The notes: generated from the letters alone by a model not told the origin. Positions 49,719 through 59,477 are shown, numbered from the stretch's first letter. The stretch is 64,000 nt of DNA from Parafrankia irregularis (GCF_001536285.1 NZ_FAOZ01000029.1:1-64000), one strand, 5' to 3'. Numbers and translations: made by a program.

Positions 49719-52202
49719 GTGCACGGGGACGACTCGCTGGCCGATCTGCTGGGCCGGCTCGCCGTGGTCGAGGCCCGGGTCCGCGGCGCCGTCGCCGCCC
49801 GGCGCGCCGTCGACCCGGAGCCCGACGACGCCTTCCGCGGCCTCTACCTCAGCGACGGCCACATCGACGCCCTCCTGCTCCGCACCCCGACCCAGACCGC
49901 GCCAGCTCCGCCGGAAGCACCCGGCCCGGCCGATCCGGCCGATCCGTCTCCAGGCGATCAGAGCGCGGGTCCGGGTGATCTCGCGGCCGAGGTGGAGCGG
50001 GCCGCCGCGGCGGCGCGGGAGCGGGGCAGCCGGCTGCGGCTTCGAGAGCTCGCGGGCGGCTTCGGGCTGAGCGGGCTCGATGTCGACATCCTGCTGGTCG
50101 CGCTGGCCCCGGACCTGGACGCCCGGTTCGAGAAGCTCTACGGCTATCTGCACGACGACGTGACCCGCCGCCGGGCCAGCCCCGGCCTCGCCCTGGAACT
50201 GTGCGGGCGTTCGCCGCTCGACGGTGCGGCCCGCGCCCGGTGCGCGCCCGGCGCCCCGCTGCTCGCCACCGGGCTGCTTGTCGTGGAGGACGCCGACCGC
50301 CCCTTCCTGACCAGGTCGCTGCGCGTTCCGGACCGGGTCACCGCCCACCTGCTCGGCGTGGACGACCCGGGCCCGGCGCTCGCCGAGGTGCTGACCGACG
50401 CCCCGGACGTCGACGATCCGGTGGTCCGGCGGGTGGCCCGTTTTCTCAGCACGGCACCGCGCCCACCGCGCCCACTGCGCCCACCGAGCCGGCCAGACCC
50501 GCCGGTGCGCCAGGCTCGTCCGGCGGCCGACGCCCGGCCGTCCGACACCGGGCTGGACGAAGCGGGGCCGGACGGCGTCAGGCTTGTCGACCCCGGGCTT
50601 GGTGACCCGATGCTCGTCTACCTGCGGACCACGCCCGGTGCGGACGGCCTCGCTGCCGCGTTGTCCGCCTGCCGCCGGGCCGGGCGCCGCGCCCTCGGCC
50701 TGGATCTCTCCGCGCCGGGCCTGGCCCGTGTCGCGGACCCGGCCGGAGGTCGCACCGGCAGCGGCGACGTCGGGGCGGGCGAGGACGGGGGCGGGGAGAT
50801 CGGCATGGGCAGTGGCTCAGGCTCAGGTGCCGTGCCGGCCGCCGACCGGTTCGGCGGTGTCGCGGCGACGCTCGCCGTCGCCGTCCGCGAGGCACGACTG
50901 TCCGGGGCCGTACTGGTCGCCGGCCCAACCGGAATGCTCGACCCCGCGGCGCGTGGGCTGGTGGTCCGCGCCGCGGCCGGAGGCGATGGGACGCTGCCGC
51001 CTCTGCCGGTGGTGCTGTACGGGCGGGGCGCGTGGGATCCGGAGACCCCCGGACCGGTGCCGTTGATCGATGACGTGCTTGCGCTGGGGGCCGACGCGCA
51101 GGCCGCGGTGTGGGCCGCCGAGCTGGGCGCGCCGATGCCCGGCGAGCTCGCGTCCCTGCGGCTCGCGCCCCGCCAGGTGCGCCGGGCGGTCGCCGCCTCC
51201 CGGCTGTCCGCCCGCGTCCTGGAAGGTGGCCCGGAGCACGATTCGCCGGAGCTGCAGGAGCCGCAGCCGTCGCCGGTGCCGCCGGAGCTGCAGGCGGCGC
51301 CGGCGGCGCGAGCGGCCGCGCCGCCGCGGGTCGAGTGGCTGGTGGCGGCGGCACGGGCGCAGAACGCCACCGGGCTGGAGCGGCTGGCCCGCCGGATCAG
51401 CCCGGCGGTCGGCTGGGACGATCTGGTGCTGCCGCCGCGCACCCTCACCACCCTGCGCCATCTGGCCGGACGGGCGGCCCACCGCGGCCGGGTTCTCGAC
51501 GACTGGGGGCTGCGTCGCGGCGGCGGCCGAGGTGAGGCCGTCACCGCCCTGTTCGTCGGCGAGTCGGGAACCGGTAAGACCATGGCCGCGGAGGTCGTCG
51601 CGGGCGCCCTCGGTGTCGACATGTACGTCATCGACCTGTCCGGGGTCGTCGACAAGTACATCGGCGAGACGGAGAAGAACCTGGAACGCATCTTCGTCGG
51701 CGCGGAGGGGCTGAACGCGGTGCTGTTCTTCGACGAGGCCGACGCGTTGTTCGGGAAACGTTCCGAGGTCTCCGACGCCCGCGACCGTTACGCCAATGTC
51801 GAGGTCGCCTACCTGCTGCAGCGAATCGAGTCGTTTGACGGGGTGGCCGTTCTGGCGACGAACCTGGCCGCGAACCTTGACGACGCGTTCCGCCGCCGGC
51901 TGTCGGTGGTCGCGGAGTTCACCCGGCCGGACGCCGAGCAGCGCCTCGCCCTGTGGCGGCGGATGCTCGCCGGGGTGCCGCTGGCCACCGACGTCGACCT
52001 GGAGTTCTGCGCGAAGGCGTTTGGGCTGGCCGGCGGCGACATCCGGAACGCGGCGGTGACCGCGGCCTACCTGGGCGCGGCGAACGGTCAGGTGGTGGAC
52101 ATGCGCGAGATCGTCACCGCGGTCGCGCTCGAATACCGCAAACTCGGCCGCCTCTGCCTCGCCGACGAGTTCGGCCCTTACTTCGGTCTGGTACCACGTT
52201 GA
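49719..52202 (+). CDS. eCIS-associated AAA+ ATPase (Pvc15/Afp15-like)
   Basis: 827 residues, GTG start at 49719. The N-half is a degenerate ATPase-like and helical region with proline-rich inserts. The C-half holds a classic AAA+ module: Walker A VGESGTGKTMAAEV (about 611), Walker B AVLFFDEADALFGKRSE (about 667), the RYANVEVAYLLQRIE helix, sensor-1 VLATNLAANLDDAF and Arg-finger RRRLS. Such ATPases accompany nearly all eCIS and are thought to load cargo or assist assembly. The gene lies between the cap gene and the putative cargo genes, which agrees with a loading role. Confidence 0.9.
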   Translation: MHGDDSLADLLGRLAVVEARVRGAVAARRAVDPEPDDAFRGLYLSDGHIDALLLRTPTQTAPAPPEAPGPADPADPSPGDQSAGPGDLAAEVERAAAAARERGSRLRLRELAGGFGLSGLDVDILLVALAPDLDARFEKLYGYLHDDVTRRRASPGLALELCGRSPLDGAARARCAPGAPLLATGLLVVEDADRPFLTRSLRVPDRVTAHLLGVDDPGPALAEVLTDAPDVDDPVVRRVARFLSTAPRPPRPLRPPSRPDPPVRQARPAADARPSDTGLDEAGPDGVRLVDPGLGDPMLVYLRTTPGADGLAAALSACRRAGRRALGLDLSAPGLARVADPAGGRTGSGDVGAGEDGGGEIGMGSGSGSGAVPAADRFGGVAATLAVAVREARLSGAVLVAGPTGMLDPAARGLVVRAAAGGDGTLPPLPVVLYGRGAWDPETPGPVPLIDDVLALGADAQAAVWAAELGAPMPGELASLRLAPRQVRRAVAASRLSARVLEGGPEHDSPELQEPQPSPVPPELQAAPAARAAAPPRVEWLVAAARAQNATGLERLARRISPAVGWDDLVLPPRTLTTLRHLAGRAAHRGRVLDDWGLRRGGGRGEAVTALFVGESGTGKTMAAEVVAGALGVDMYVIDLSGVVDKYIGETEKNLERIFVGAEGLNAVLFFDEADALFGKRSEVSDARDRYANVEVAYLLQRIESFDGVAVLATNLAANLDDAFRRRLSVVAEFTRPDAEQRLALWRRMLAGVPLATDVDLEFCAKAFGLAGGDIRNAAVTAAYLGAANGQVVDMREIVTAVALEYRKLGRLCLADEFGPYFGLVPR

Positions 52203-52339
52203 TCGCCGGGCCGGCGGCGTCGACATGAACACCATGTGGTGCCCTTTGAGGCAGATCCCGGCCTCGTGCGCCTGCAGCGTGCAAACATGGCAGCGGCCCA
52301 GGTGCTGGCCGGGTCCGTCCCGCTGGGAGGTCGACCGAC

Positions 52340-53242
52340 ATGGACCACGACCGGATTGAGCGGAGATCCCGCACTGTCCGTGGGCCGGGGCCTGAACCTG
52401 TGGCGGTGGCGCGGGCCAGGCAGGGGCACAGCCTGCAGGCCCTGGTAGGCAACGCCGCCTTTGGGCGGATCGTGCGTTCGGATGGTGGTCTCCCGGTCGC
52501 CACAGCGCGGCCTGCGTCGGTTTCGACCATGCTGCGCGTGCAGCGGGCTGGTTCAGCTCCGTGCTCGTGTTCCGATCACGAGGATGTCGAGCCGGGGGAG
52601 CGGACCGCGGTCTCCGCGAACGCGGTGAACCGCATGCCTCTCGTGCAGCGTGTGACCGCGACGGACCTGGCGGTGCAACGCGTCCCCGGCGACGGCATGA
52701 CGCCCCCTGGAGACTGCTCCTACGGCCGGTACATTCCGTTGCGGATGTCGGTGGAGTCCGCGAAGGCCGTTGTCGGCATGCTTGGTTCGTGCTCGCCCGG
52801 CGACAGCTGCCCCTTCCTCGCATTGAAGATCGCGGCGATCGGTGCGGAGATCGCTGCCCGGGTGGCCCTTGACGCGACCTGTTTCAAGGGTGGGGACACC
52901 GGTCACCAGACGCAGGTGCGAGACAAGATCAACATGATGAACAGGTGCTTCCGGTTCTTCCAGACATCCGACTGCTCGGGTGATCTGATCGCCGCGATGG
53001 AGATCGTTGTTGCGCGGGCACGCGAGGTTATTGAGGCTGCCGCCATGGCTGTCGCCGCCGCTGTCGTCATCGCCACGATCGCCGCGCTGGTCGCGGCGGT
53101 CATCGCGCTCGCCGAGATCGTCATGGCCGCTCTCGCGGCGGCAGCGGAGGCCGCTGCCGCCGCGGCCGCGGTCGCGGCCATGGCGGCGCTGCTCGCGATA
53201 GTCCGGGAGAACCTCTCGTCCGAGTCCCAGCCGTCCGCGTGA
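52340..53242 (+). CDS. Putative eCIS cargo: Cys-rich domain plus Ala-rich helical C-terminus
   Basis: 300 residues; GGAGG nine bases before the ATG. Residues 36-46 hold VGNAAFGRIVR, nearly identical to the DUF4157 gene product downstream. Then a linker with AVQRVPGDG, and a Cys-rich domain (about 128-215): DCSYGRYIPLRMS, LGSCSPGDSCPFLALK, ATCFKGGDTGHQTQV, NRCFRFFQTSDC. This Cys/His pattern resembles toxin C-domains of polymorphic systems (such as those called Novel toxin 16), but that match is from memory. The last 75 residues are almost only Ala/Val/Ile/Leu, a likely membrane-active helix. No signal peptide. Followed by a possible immunity gene. Confidence 0.65.
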   Translation: MDHDRIERRSRTVRGPGPEPVAVARARQGHSLQALVGNAAFGRIVRSDGGLPVATARPASVSTMLRVQRAGSAPCSCSDHEDVEPGERTAVSANAVNRMPLVQRVTATDLAVQRVPGDGMTPPGDCSYGRYIPLRMSVESAKAVVGMLGSCSPGDSCPFLALKIAAIGAEIAARVALDATCFKGGDTGHQTQVRDKINMMNRCFRFFQTSDCSGDLIAAMEIVVARAREVIEAAAMAVAAAVVIATIAALVAAVIALAEIVMAALAAAAEAAAAAAAVAAMAALLAIVRENLSSESQPSA

Positions 53243-53262
53243 GAAGGGTTGGCTGCCGCGCG

Positions 53263-53883
53263 ATGTCTCTCGAAGCGCACCTGTTCGAAGCGTTCGCGTC
53301 GCGCCCGCGACCCGTGGCGGCCGGGATCCTTCGCCCGGCGAGCGTGTCGGTGGATGACCGGGTACCGCTGGTGCTCGCGGAGCGGGCGGTCACGGAAATT
53401 TCGACCGACGACGTCAACAACGTCTTCGCAGGAAATCTGTGGGCTCTCTCCCCGGTGGCCTTCCGGTACTATCTGCCGGCTCTCATGCGTTTCTCGCTGA
53501 TCTCCTACCGTTCGGTGAGCGTGTTCGCCTCCGAACTGGTAGGTGCGCTCACGAGGCCGGAGCGGGATGATGTGACGGAATCGCTGGACAGGCTGGATCT
53601 GCTGTCATCAGAAATCGCGCCGAGTGTCTCAGGGGTTGCGGATCTGCTGCGTTCCCAGCAGCTCGAGTGGTTCGATTCAGGTGCTCCGACCGCGACTTTT
53701 CATGAACGTTTCGATGACCTGTCGGCGGCGGAGGGAGATGCCGTCCTGAGGTTTCTGGAGACGTTCCAGGAAGCGCATGGCGCGGACTTTCCGTTCGGTG
53801 AACTGGACGCGGCGATCACCCGGTACTGGTCGAGGTTCCGGGCGTCTCCAGGTGCCGAATCCACGGGTGCCGAACCAACCTGA
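53263..53883 (+). CDS. DUF6714-like protein, possible immunity factor
   Basis: 206 residues from ATG 53263; GTG 53239, overlapping the previous stop, is possible. Begins SLEAHLFEAF and contains LSPVAFRYYLPALMRFSLIS, the pattern of small soluble proteins I know as DUF6714, often next to toxin genes. All helical, acidic, no signal peptide. Codon use is less GC-biased than the neighbours. Its place directly behind a putative toxin suggests it protects the producer, but most eCIS effectors lack immunity genes, so this is an inference. Confidence 0.6.
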   Translation: MSLEAHLFEAFASRPRPVAAGILRPASVSVDDRVPLVLAERAVTEISTDDVNNVFAGNLWALSPVAFRYYLPALMRFSLISYRSVSVFASELVGALTRPERDDVTESLDRLDLLSSEIAPSVSGVADLLRSQQLEWFDSGAPTATFHERFDDLSAAEGDAVLRFLETFQEAHGADFPFGELDAAITRYWSRFRASPGAESTGAEPT

Positions 53884-54118
53884 TCATTCATCTTCCGTGG
53901 CTGCATCACGTGTGCCCGTTCGGGCAGTGTTCGCCACCTGAAGACGTCAGGGGTGTTCGCGCGATGTCGACACGACCAGACTGTCGGATGGATACGTCCG
54001 TCCGATCGGTGTCCGCCGGTGCCCGAACTGGGCGGCCGTGCGCGGCGGCGGGCACGTCGGCGATGGGCACGTCGGCGATGGGCATGGAGCGGTGCGCCCG
54101 TTTCCAGAGGAGGTCGCT

Positions 54119-54757
54119 ATGGAGCAGGACCAGCTGGCCGTCCGCTCGGCGGCGGCAGCCGTGGCGCGGCGTTCTTCGGCCGCCAACCGGGAGCGAGGCT
54201 CGGCCGCGCTCCACACGCAGGTAGGTAACGCGGCATTCGGGCGAATCCTGCGTGCCGGCGGTCTGGCCAGCGACGGCGGCTCACACGGAGCCGAGACAGC
54301 GGTGCTGCGCAGTGCCCTGCGCTCGCAGGGCGCCGGTCCGCTGGACCCGGAGATCGGAGCGGCGATCGAGGCGCGGCGGGGTGCCGGCTCACCGCTTCCG
54401 GAGCCGGTGCGGGCGGAGATGGAAGGCCATCTCGGTGCCGACCTGTCCGCCGTGCGGATCCACACCGACGGCGCGGCGGCGACCCTGAACCGAGCGGTGC
54501 AGGCAGAGGCGTTCACCACCGGCTCCGACGTCTTCTTCTCGCCCGGGCGGTACGACCCGGCGTCGCCGACCGGGCGCGGTCTGCTGGCCCACGAGCTCAC
54601 CCACGTCGTGCAGCAGACGAGCGGCGCCGGCGGGCCCGGCGGCACGGTCAGCCATCCGGACGACCCCGCCGAGCGGGAGGCCGCCGCGGTCGGCGCCCAG
54701 GTGGCCCGTGAGGCCGCTCCGCTGCCGGAGGAGGAAGAGCCCGCGGAGGGCATGTGA
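54119..54757 (+). CDS. DUF4157 protein (eCIS-associated HExxH domain)
   Basis: 212 residues from ATG 54119, which has a perfect GAGGAGG seven bases before it. Residues 35-45 carry VGNAAFGRILR. The DUF4157 domain follows (about 95-190): GSPLPEPVRAEMEGHLGADL, VRIHTDGAAATLN, AFTTGSDVFFSPGRYDP, GLLAHELTHVVQQ with an HExxH zinc site. DUF4157 is the most frequent domain linked to eCIS cargo. The protein ends soon after it, so here the domain stands alone, without a toxin fused. It may be an adaptor or peptidase for the next protein, with which it is coupled by 4 bases. Confidence 0.88.
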   Translation: MEQDQLAVRSAAAAVARRSSAANRERGSAALHTQVGNAAFGRILRAGGLASDGGSHGAETAVLRSALRSQGAGPLDPEIGAAIEARRGAGSPLPEPVRAEMEGHLGADLSAVRIHTDGAAATLNRAVQAEAFTTGSDVFFSPGRYDPASPTGRGLLAHELTHVVQQTSGAGGPGGTVSHPDDPAEREAAAVGAQVAREAAPLPEEEEPAEGM

Positions 54758-57726
54758 GCACCGGATCGGCGCTGATGCCGCCCGCAGCGGCTGACCGGCG
54801 TTCGCCAGCCGACCGGCACCCGGCGGCTGTCCGGCACCCGGCGGCTGACCGACCAGGGCCGGCTGCCAACCGGCTGGCATCACCCCGGTCGGTTCCACCA
54901 CCGGGGCATCCGCTGCTCGGTCTGCAGCGCAGCGCCGGGAACCGGGCGGCGGCCACCCTGCTGCGTGAGCAGCGCGAGCAGACAGAGTCGGACGGGCGGC
55001 TTCGCATCGGGGTGCCAGGGCTGGCGGTGACAAAGCCGCCGGTTTCCTGCCAGCCGTCGGTGTACCGCCGCTCCTCGGCGTCCCAGCCCGCTACGGCACC
55101 TCAGCGGCCTTCACCGTCCCGCCGAACTGCGGTGTCCCGGGATCCGGCGGTGTCCCGCCGGCCGGCGCCTGCGGCGAACGGCGCGGCGGTGACGGTGTCG
55201 CGCGGCCTGCTCGACGACGTGACCTCCGGAGTGTCCGACCTGGCGGCGGGGGCGCGGGACAGGGCACTGTCCGGGCTGACCTCGTACGCACACCGGATGC
55301 CCGGCTACAAGCTGCTCGGCGTCGTCCTCGGCCGGGACGTGCTCACCGGGACGGAGGTGCCGCGCTCCGCGGCAACCGTGGTCGGAGGCTTCCTCGAGCT
55401 GGTGCCGCGCGGCCAGGAGATCTTCGAGAACCTGAACCGGTCGGGCGCGCTGGAGCGGGCGTCCGCCTGGTTCGAGGCCGAGGTGCCCAAACTCGGGCTC
55501 AGCTGGGAGGCGATCCGCGCCCTGTTCAGCCGGGCGTGGGACGCGCTCGACATCACCGACCTCGCGGACCCGGCCGGTGCCTGGGCGAAGATCGCCGGCG
55601 TTTTCGGGCCGCCACTGCAGGCCCTGCTCGGCTTCGCCCGCTCGGCGGCCGGCAAGGTCATGGAGTTCGTCTTCGAGGGCGCGCTCGCACTGGCCGGCGG
55701 TGCCGGCGAGCAGGTGATGGCCATCATCCGGCGCGCCGGTGACGTGCTCGGCACGATCGTGAACGACCCGGTGCGCTTCGCCGGCAACCTCGCCGCCGCC
55801 GTACGTACAGGCCTGGGGCAGTTCGTCGGCAACATCGGGACGCATCTGCAGTCCGGGCTGCTCGGCTGGCTGACGGGCGCCCTGCGCGGCGCGGTGCGCA
55901 TACCCGCCCGCCTCGACCTGAACGGCATCGTCTCGGTCGTGCTCGACCTGCTCGGGCTGAGCTGGTCGGCGCTGCGCACCCGGCTGGTCCGGCTGCTCGG
56001 CGAGCGGGTCGTGCGCGCGATGGAGACCGCCGTCGACTGGGTGCAGCGGATCATCACCGGTGGGCTCGGTGCCGTCGTCGACAAGATCATGGAATCGGCG
56101 ACGGGCCTGCTCGACACCGTGCTCGGCGGCATCCGCGACTGGGTGGCCCGCTCCGTGGTCGGCGCTGCCGTCACCCGGCTGATCTCGATGTTCAACCCGG
56201 CCGGCGCCGTCATCCAGGCGATCATCGCCGCCTACAACACCGTCCAGTTCTTCATCGAACGAGCCCAGCAGCTCGCCGCCTTCGCCACCTCGGTCTTCGA
56301 CTCCATCGCCAAGATCGCCGCCGGCTCGATCGGGGACGCCGCGAACGCCGTCGAGCAGGCACTCGCCCGCAGCGTCCCGGTCGTCCTCGGCTTCCTGGCC
56401 CGCCTGCTCGGCCTCGGCGACATCGCCGCCCCGGTACGCGACGTCGTCGGCCGCGTCCGCGGTGTCGTCGACGGCGCCCTCGACCGCGTCGCCGACTGGC
56501 TCGCCTCTGTCGGTCGCCGCCTCGTCGGTGGACGGCGCGAGGGCGGGGAGCGTCACACCGCCGCGGCGACCGGTGCTGACGGCGCCGCAACCCCCGGAGC
56601 GGCCCCTGCATCGGCGACCGCTCCCGGCACCGCCGCCGCGACTCCGGCCGGCGAAGGCACGGCCGAGGGAAGCGTGATCGCTACGGCTTCCACCACGGCG
56701 GCTGGTCACGCCTATACAGGTCGTGCGGTTGTCGCGGGTGGCCGTGTCGAGGTCCAGGTCCAGCGGGCGGTGGTGAAGGCTGGGCCGGCGGCTGCGGCGA
56801 GTGCCGCCGCGGCTCCAAACGGCGAGGCGCGCTCGGCTCTCGCTGCACTTTCCCGCATGATCCAGAACATCGAGGAGCGCCGGCTGGACGGCTTGACCGT
56901 GGATTCTCGTGGTCGTGCCATGCAGATCAAGCCGGAGGAGATAGTTCGCATTCAGGCGCTTCTGCGTCAGGTGGTCGGAGAGGATCTGGTCAAGGCCGCC
57001 GCGTTGTATGTCGCCGGCGTCACCGCGACGGGCTCGTCGCGACCGGCTCTCAGCCGGCATCAGGAGGATTTCGCGAAGACGCCCCGCAAGGAGCGGCGTG
57101 CCGTCTACTACACTGGTTTGGTGCCCTGGGATTCTCATATCCGTGGCGCCATTGCTGCCCGCGACTACTCCCGGATCGAACTGCAGGTTCGCAGCCTGGG
57201 GGCGGACTGGATCGCCGGCGAGGGGGGATACCTCGGCGACGGAGGTCTGAGGGATCTTCTCCGAACCGGGATCAGAATAGGATCTCGTGGCGGAGACAAC
57301 GAGCCCAGGGGTGAATATCCGAAGTTCATCCCGCATGCTTCGTTCATGCTTTTCGAGGCTGCCGCGGGCAAGGTGGTGAAGGCGGAACGGGAGGCGCGAA
57401 AGCCGAACCCTCCGGAGCGGCGAGCAGCGCTCCAGATACTTCTTGCGGACATGCGTCAGGGCGAGCGCTTCGATGTCGACCACATCAGGCCACTGGCGCT
57501 CGACTGGGAGGAGAGGGGGCACCGGAGCACTGCTGAGGAGCGGGCGCGGGTGGCCGCGGATCCGAGCAACCTGGAGCTCGTCTCCCTGAACTGGAACCGG
57601 TCGAAGGGCGGCGAGGACGAGAGGTTCCTGACGGAGCCGGCGGCCGGATTCACCCGTGCGCCGGGTGAGGCGTCACTGCCGGTCCCGCCCGAGCCTGCTG
57701 CCGAAGGCCTGATAGCTGCGCCATGA
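54754..57726 (+). CDS. Putative eCIS effector: helical scaffold with C-terminal HNH-type nuclease
   Basis: 990 residues, GTG start overlapping the DUF4157 stop. Residues 57-72 hold LQRSAGNRAAATLLRE, the GN-motif common in eCIS-linked proteins. Residues 150-595 are a long amphipathic helical region rich in Ala/Leu/Val, like tape-measure or pore-type scaffolds. An Ala/Thr/Gly linker (600-640) follows. The C-terminus (about 660-960) ends with an HNH-like pattern: FDVDHIRPLALDW, then SNLELVSLNWNRSKGG. Metal-binding His and Asn are in place, so it should cut nucleic acid. No signal peptide and no immunity gene behind it; the sheath gene follows. Confidence 0.78.
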   Translation: MSTGSALMPPAAADRRSPADRHPAAVRHPAADRPGPAANRLASPRSVPPPGHPLLGLQRSAGNRAAATLLREQREQTESDGRLRIGVPGLAVTKPPVSCQPSVYRRSSASQPATAPQRPSPSRRTAVSRDPAVSRRPAPAANGAAVTVSRGLLDDVTSGVSDLAAGARDRALSGLTSYAHRMPGYKLLGVVLGRDVLTGTEVPRSAATVVGGFLELVPRGQEIFENLNRSGALERASAWFEAEVPKLGLSWEAIRALFSRAWDALDITDLADPAGAWAKIAGVFGPPLQALLGFARSAAGKVMEFVFEGALALAGGAGEQVMAIIRRAGDVLGTIVNDPVRFAGNLAAAVRTGLGQFVGNIGTHLQSGLLGWLTGALRGAVRIPARLDLNGIVSVVLDLLGLSWSALRTRLVRLLGERVVRAMETAVDWVQRIITGGLGAVVDKIMESATGLLDTVLGGIRDWVARSVVGAAVTRLISMFNPAGAVIQAIIAAYNTVQFFIERAQQLAAFATSVFDSIAKIAAGSIGDAANAVEQALARSVPVVLGFLARLLGLGDIAAPVRDVVGRVRGVVDGALDRVADWLASVGRRLVGGRREGGERHTAAATGADGAATPGAAPASATAPGTAAATPAGEGTAEGSVIATASTTAAGHAYTGRAVVAGGRVEVQVQRAVVKAGPAAAASAAAAPNGEARSALAALSRMIQNIEERRLDGLTVDSRGRAMQIKPEEIVRIQALLRQVVGEDLVKAAALYVAGVTATGSSRPALSRHQEDFAKTPRKERRAVYYTGLVPWDSHIRGAIAARDYSRIELQVRSLGADWIAGEGGYLGDGGLRDLLRTGIRIGSRGGDNEPRGEYPKFIPHASFMLFEAAAGKVVKAEREARKPNPPERRAALQILLADMRQGERFDVDHIRPLALDWEERGHRSTAEERARVAADPSNLELVSLNWNRSKGGEDERFLTEPAAGFTRAPGEASLPVPPEPAAEGLIAAP

Positions 57727-57842
57727 GGGCTGCACGATCGGGCGGATTCTGGTTCCCCTGACGGTGCGCCGTCGGACGTTGGCGCAGTCCCCTCCACGGC
57801 GGACGATCTATGCATTCCCGGTCAGGTCGAGGAGGGCATGGC

Positions 57843-59477
57843 ATGCCGAACTACCGGTCGCCCGGCGTCTACGTTCAGGAGGTCGAGGCGGGGTCCCGGC
57901 CGATCGAGGGCGTCGGCACGGCGGTGGCGGCATTCGTCGGCTTCACCGCGCGCGGGCCGCGTAACACCGCGATCCGCCTGGCCAACTGGGGGCAGTACGT
58001 CGAGAACTTCGGCGACTTCGTGCCCGGTGCGTACCTGCCGCTGGCGGTCTTCCAGTACTTCAACAACGGCGGTGGCGCCTGCTACGTGGTGAGCGTCGGC
58101 TCGGGCGGCGAGGGCGCCGCCGCCGGGCCGGTCGCGGAGCTGACCAGCGCGAGCAGGCCCGGGGTGGGTGTCTACCGGATCGAGGCGGTCGACCCGGATG
58201 TGCGTGGCAGCCTGTCCGTGCAGATCACTCCGGCTGGCCGGCCTGCGCAGGAGACGTCCGCCGGGCCTGACGGTGGCGCGTCCGACGGTGGCGGGAGCGC
58301 GGAGGCATCCGGTGCGAACGGCCCCACGGGAGCCGGCTCCAGCGGCAGTGCCGGGGACGCCGGCCGGCATCTCACCGTCACGGTCATCCGGGACGGTGAG
58401 CACGTCGAGGTCTTCGAGGACGTCACCACCCGGCGCGGGCGACGCAACCTGGCGACCATCGTCAACGAGGGGTCGGAACTCGTCCGGGTGACCGAGCTCG
58501 AAGGCGTCACGGCGCTCGACCGGGCGCCGACGTCCGGTGTGGTGGCGTTGCAGGCGCCCGCACCGTCGCCCGTGCCGCGGGCCGGCGCCGACGACTTCAT
58601 CGGGAAGGTCGCCGAGCGTACCGGCGTCGCCGGCCTCGCCGCCTGCGACGACGTGACCATGGTGCTGGTGCCGGACCTGTGGTTCGCCTTCCAGCAGCAA
58701 CAGATCAGCCTGGACGTGGTGCAGGCCGTCCAGCGGGCGGTCATCGACCACTGCGAGAGCGCCGGTGACCGGATGGCCATCCTCGACCCGCCCCCGGGCC
58801 TGAACGCCCAGGCCATCCGGGACTGGCGGCGGGAGCAGGCCAACTTCGACTCCAAGTACGCCACCCTGTACTGGCCCTGGGTTTCCGTCTTCGACCCGGT
58901 GGAGGGCCGCAGCCGGTTCGTTCCGCCGTCCGGTTCGGCGGCCGGCATCTGGAGCCGCAGCGATGACACCCGCGGTGTGCACAAGGCGCCGGCCAACGAG
59001 GTGGTGCGCGGCGCGCTCGGCCTGGAGCTGAACATCACCAAGGTGGAGCACGACGAGCTCAACCCGGTGGGCGTCAACGTGATCCGGGCGTTCCCGGGCC
59101 GAGGCATCCGGGTGTGGGGGGCGCGCACCCTCTCCTCGGACCCGGCCTGGCGCTATGTCAACGTCCGGAGGCTGTTCAACTACCTGGAGGCGTCGATTCT
59201 CGGCGGCACCCAGTGGGCGGTGTTCGAGCCGAACGACCTCGATCTGTGGCAGCGGCTGCGGCGCACGGTGTCGGCCTTCCTGCTCGGCCTCTGGCGGGAC
59301 GGTGCGCTCTTCGGAGTCACTCCGGACGAGGCGTTCTACGTCAAGTGCGACGAGGAGACGAACCCGCCGGGAGTCGTCGACTCCGGCCAGGTGATCATCG
59401 AGATCGGGGTCGCGCCGGTGAAGCCGGCCGAGTTCGTCGTGTTCAAGGTCGCCCAGATCACCCTCGGCGCCGAATAA
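57843..59477 (+). CDS. eCIS contractile sheath protein
   Basis: 544 residues from ATG 57843 (GAGGAGGG upstream). N-terminus PNYRSPGVYVQEVEAGSRPI and VAAFVGFTARGP are classic phage-tail sheath features. The C-terminal part, VFEPNDLDLWQRLRRTVSAF, LWRDGALFG, FYVKCDEETN and QVIIEIGVAPVKPAEFVVF, is the conserved sheath core that interlocks subunits. A Gly/Ser/Ala-rich insert of about 40 residues (about 137-175) lies in the outer domain and would face outwards on the particle. Only one sheath gene is seen in this window. Confidence 0.94.
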   Translation: MPNYRSPGVYVQEVEAGSRPIEGVGTAVAAFVGFTARGPRNTAIRLANWGQYVENFGDFVPGAYLPLAVFQYFNNGGGACYVVSVGSGGEGAAAGPVAELTSASRPGVGVYRIEAVDPDVRGSLSVQITPAGRPAQETSAGPDGGASDGGGSAEASGANGPTGAGSSGSAGDAGRHLTVTVIRDGEHVEVFEDVTTRRGRRNLATIVNEGSELVRVTELEGVTALDRAPTSGVVALQAPAPSPVPRAGADDFIGKVAERTGVAGLAACDDVTMVLVPDLWFAFQQQQISLDVVQAVQRAVIDHCESAGDRMAILDPPPGLNAQAIRDWRREQANFDSKYATLYWPWVSVFDPVEGRSRFVPPSGSAAGIWSRSDDTRGVHKAPANEVVRGALGLELNITKVEHDELNPVGVNVIRAFPGRGIRVWGARTLSSDPAWRYVNVRRLFNYLEASILGGTQWAVFEPNDLDLWQRLRRTVSAFLLGLWRDGALFGVTPDEAFYVKCDEETNPPGVVDSGQVIIEIGVAPVKPAEFVVFKVAQITLGAE

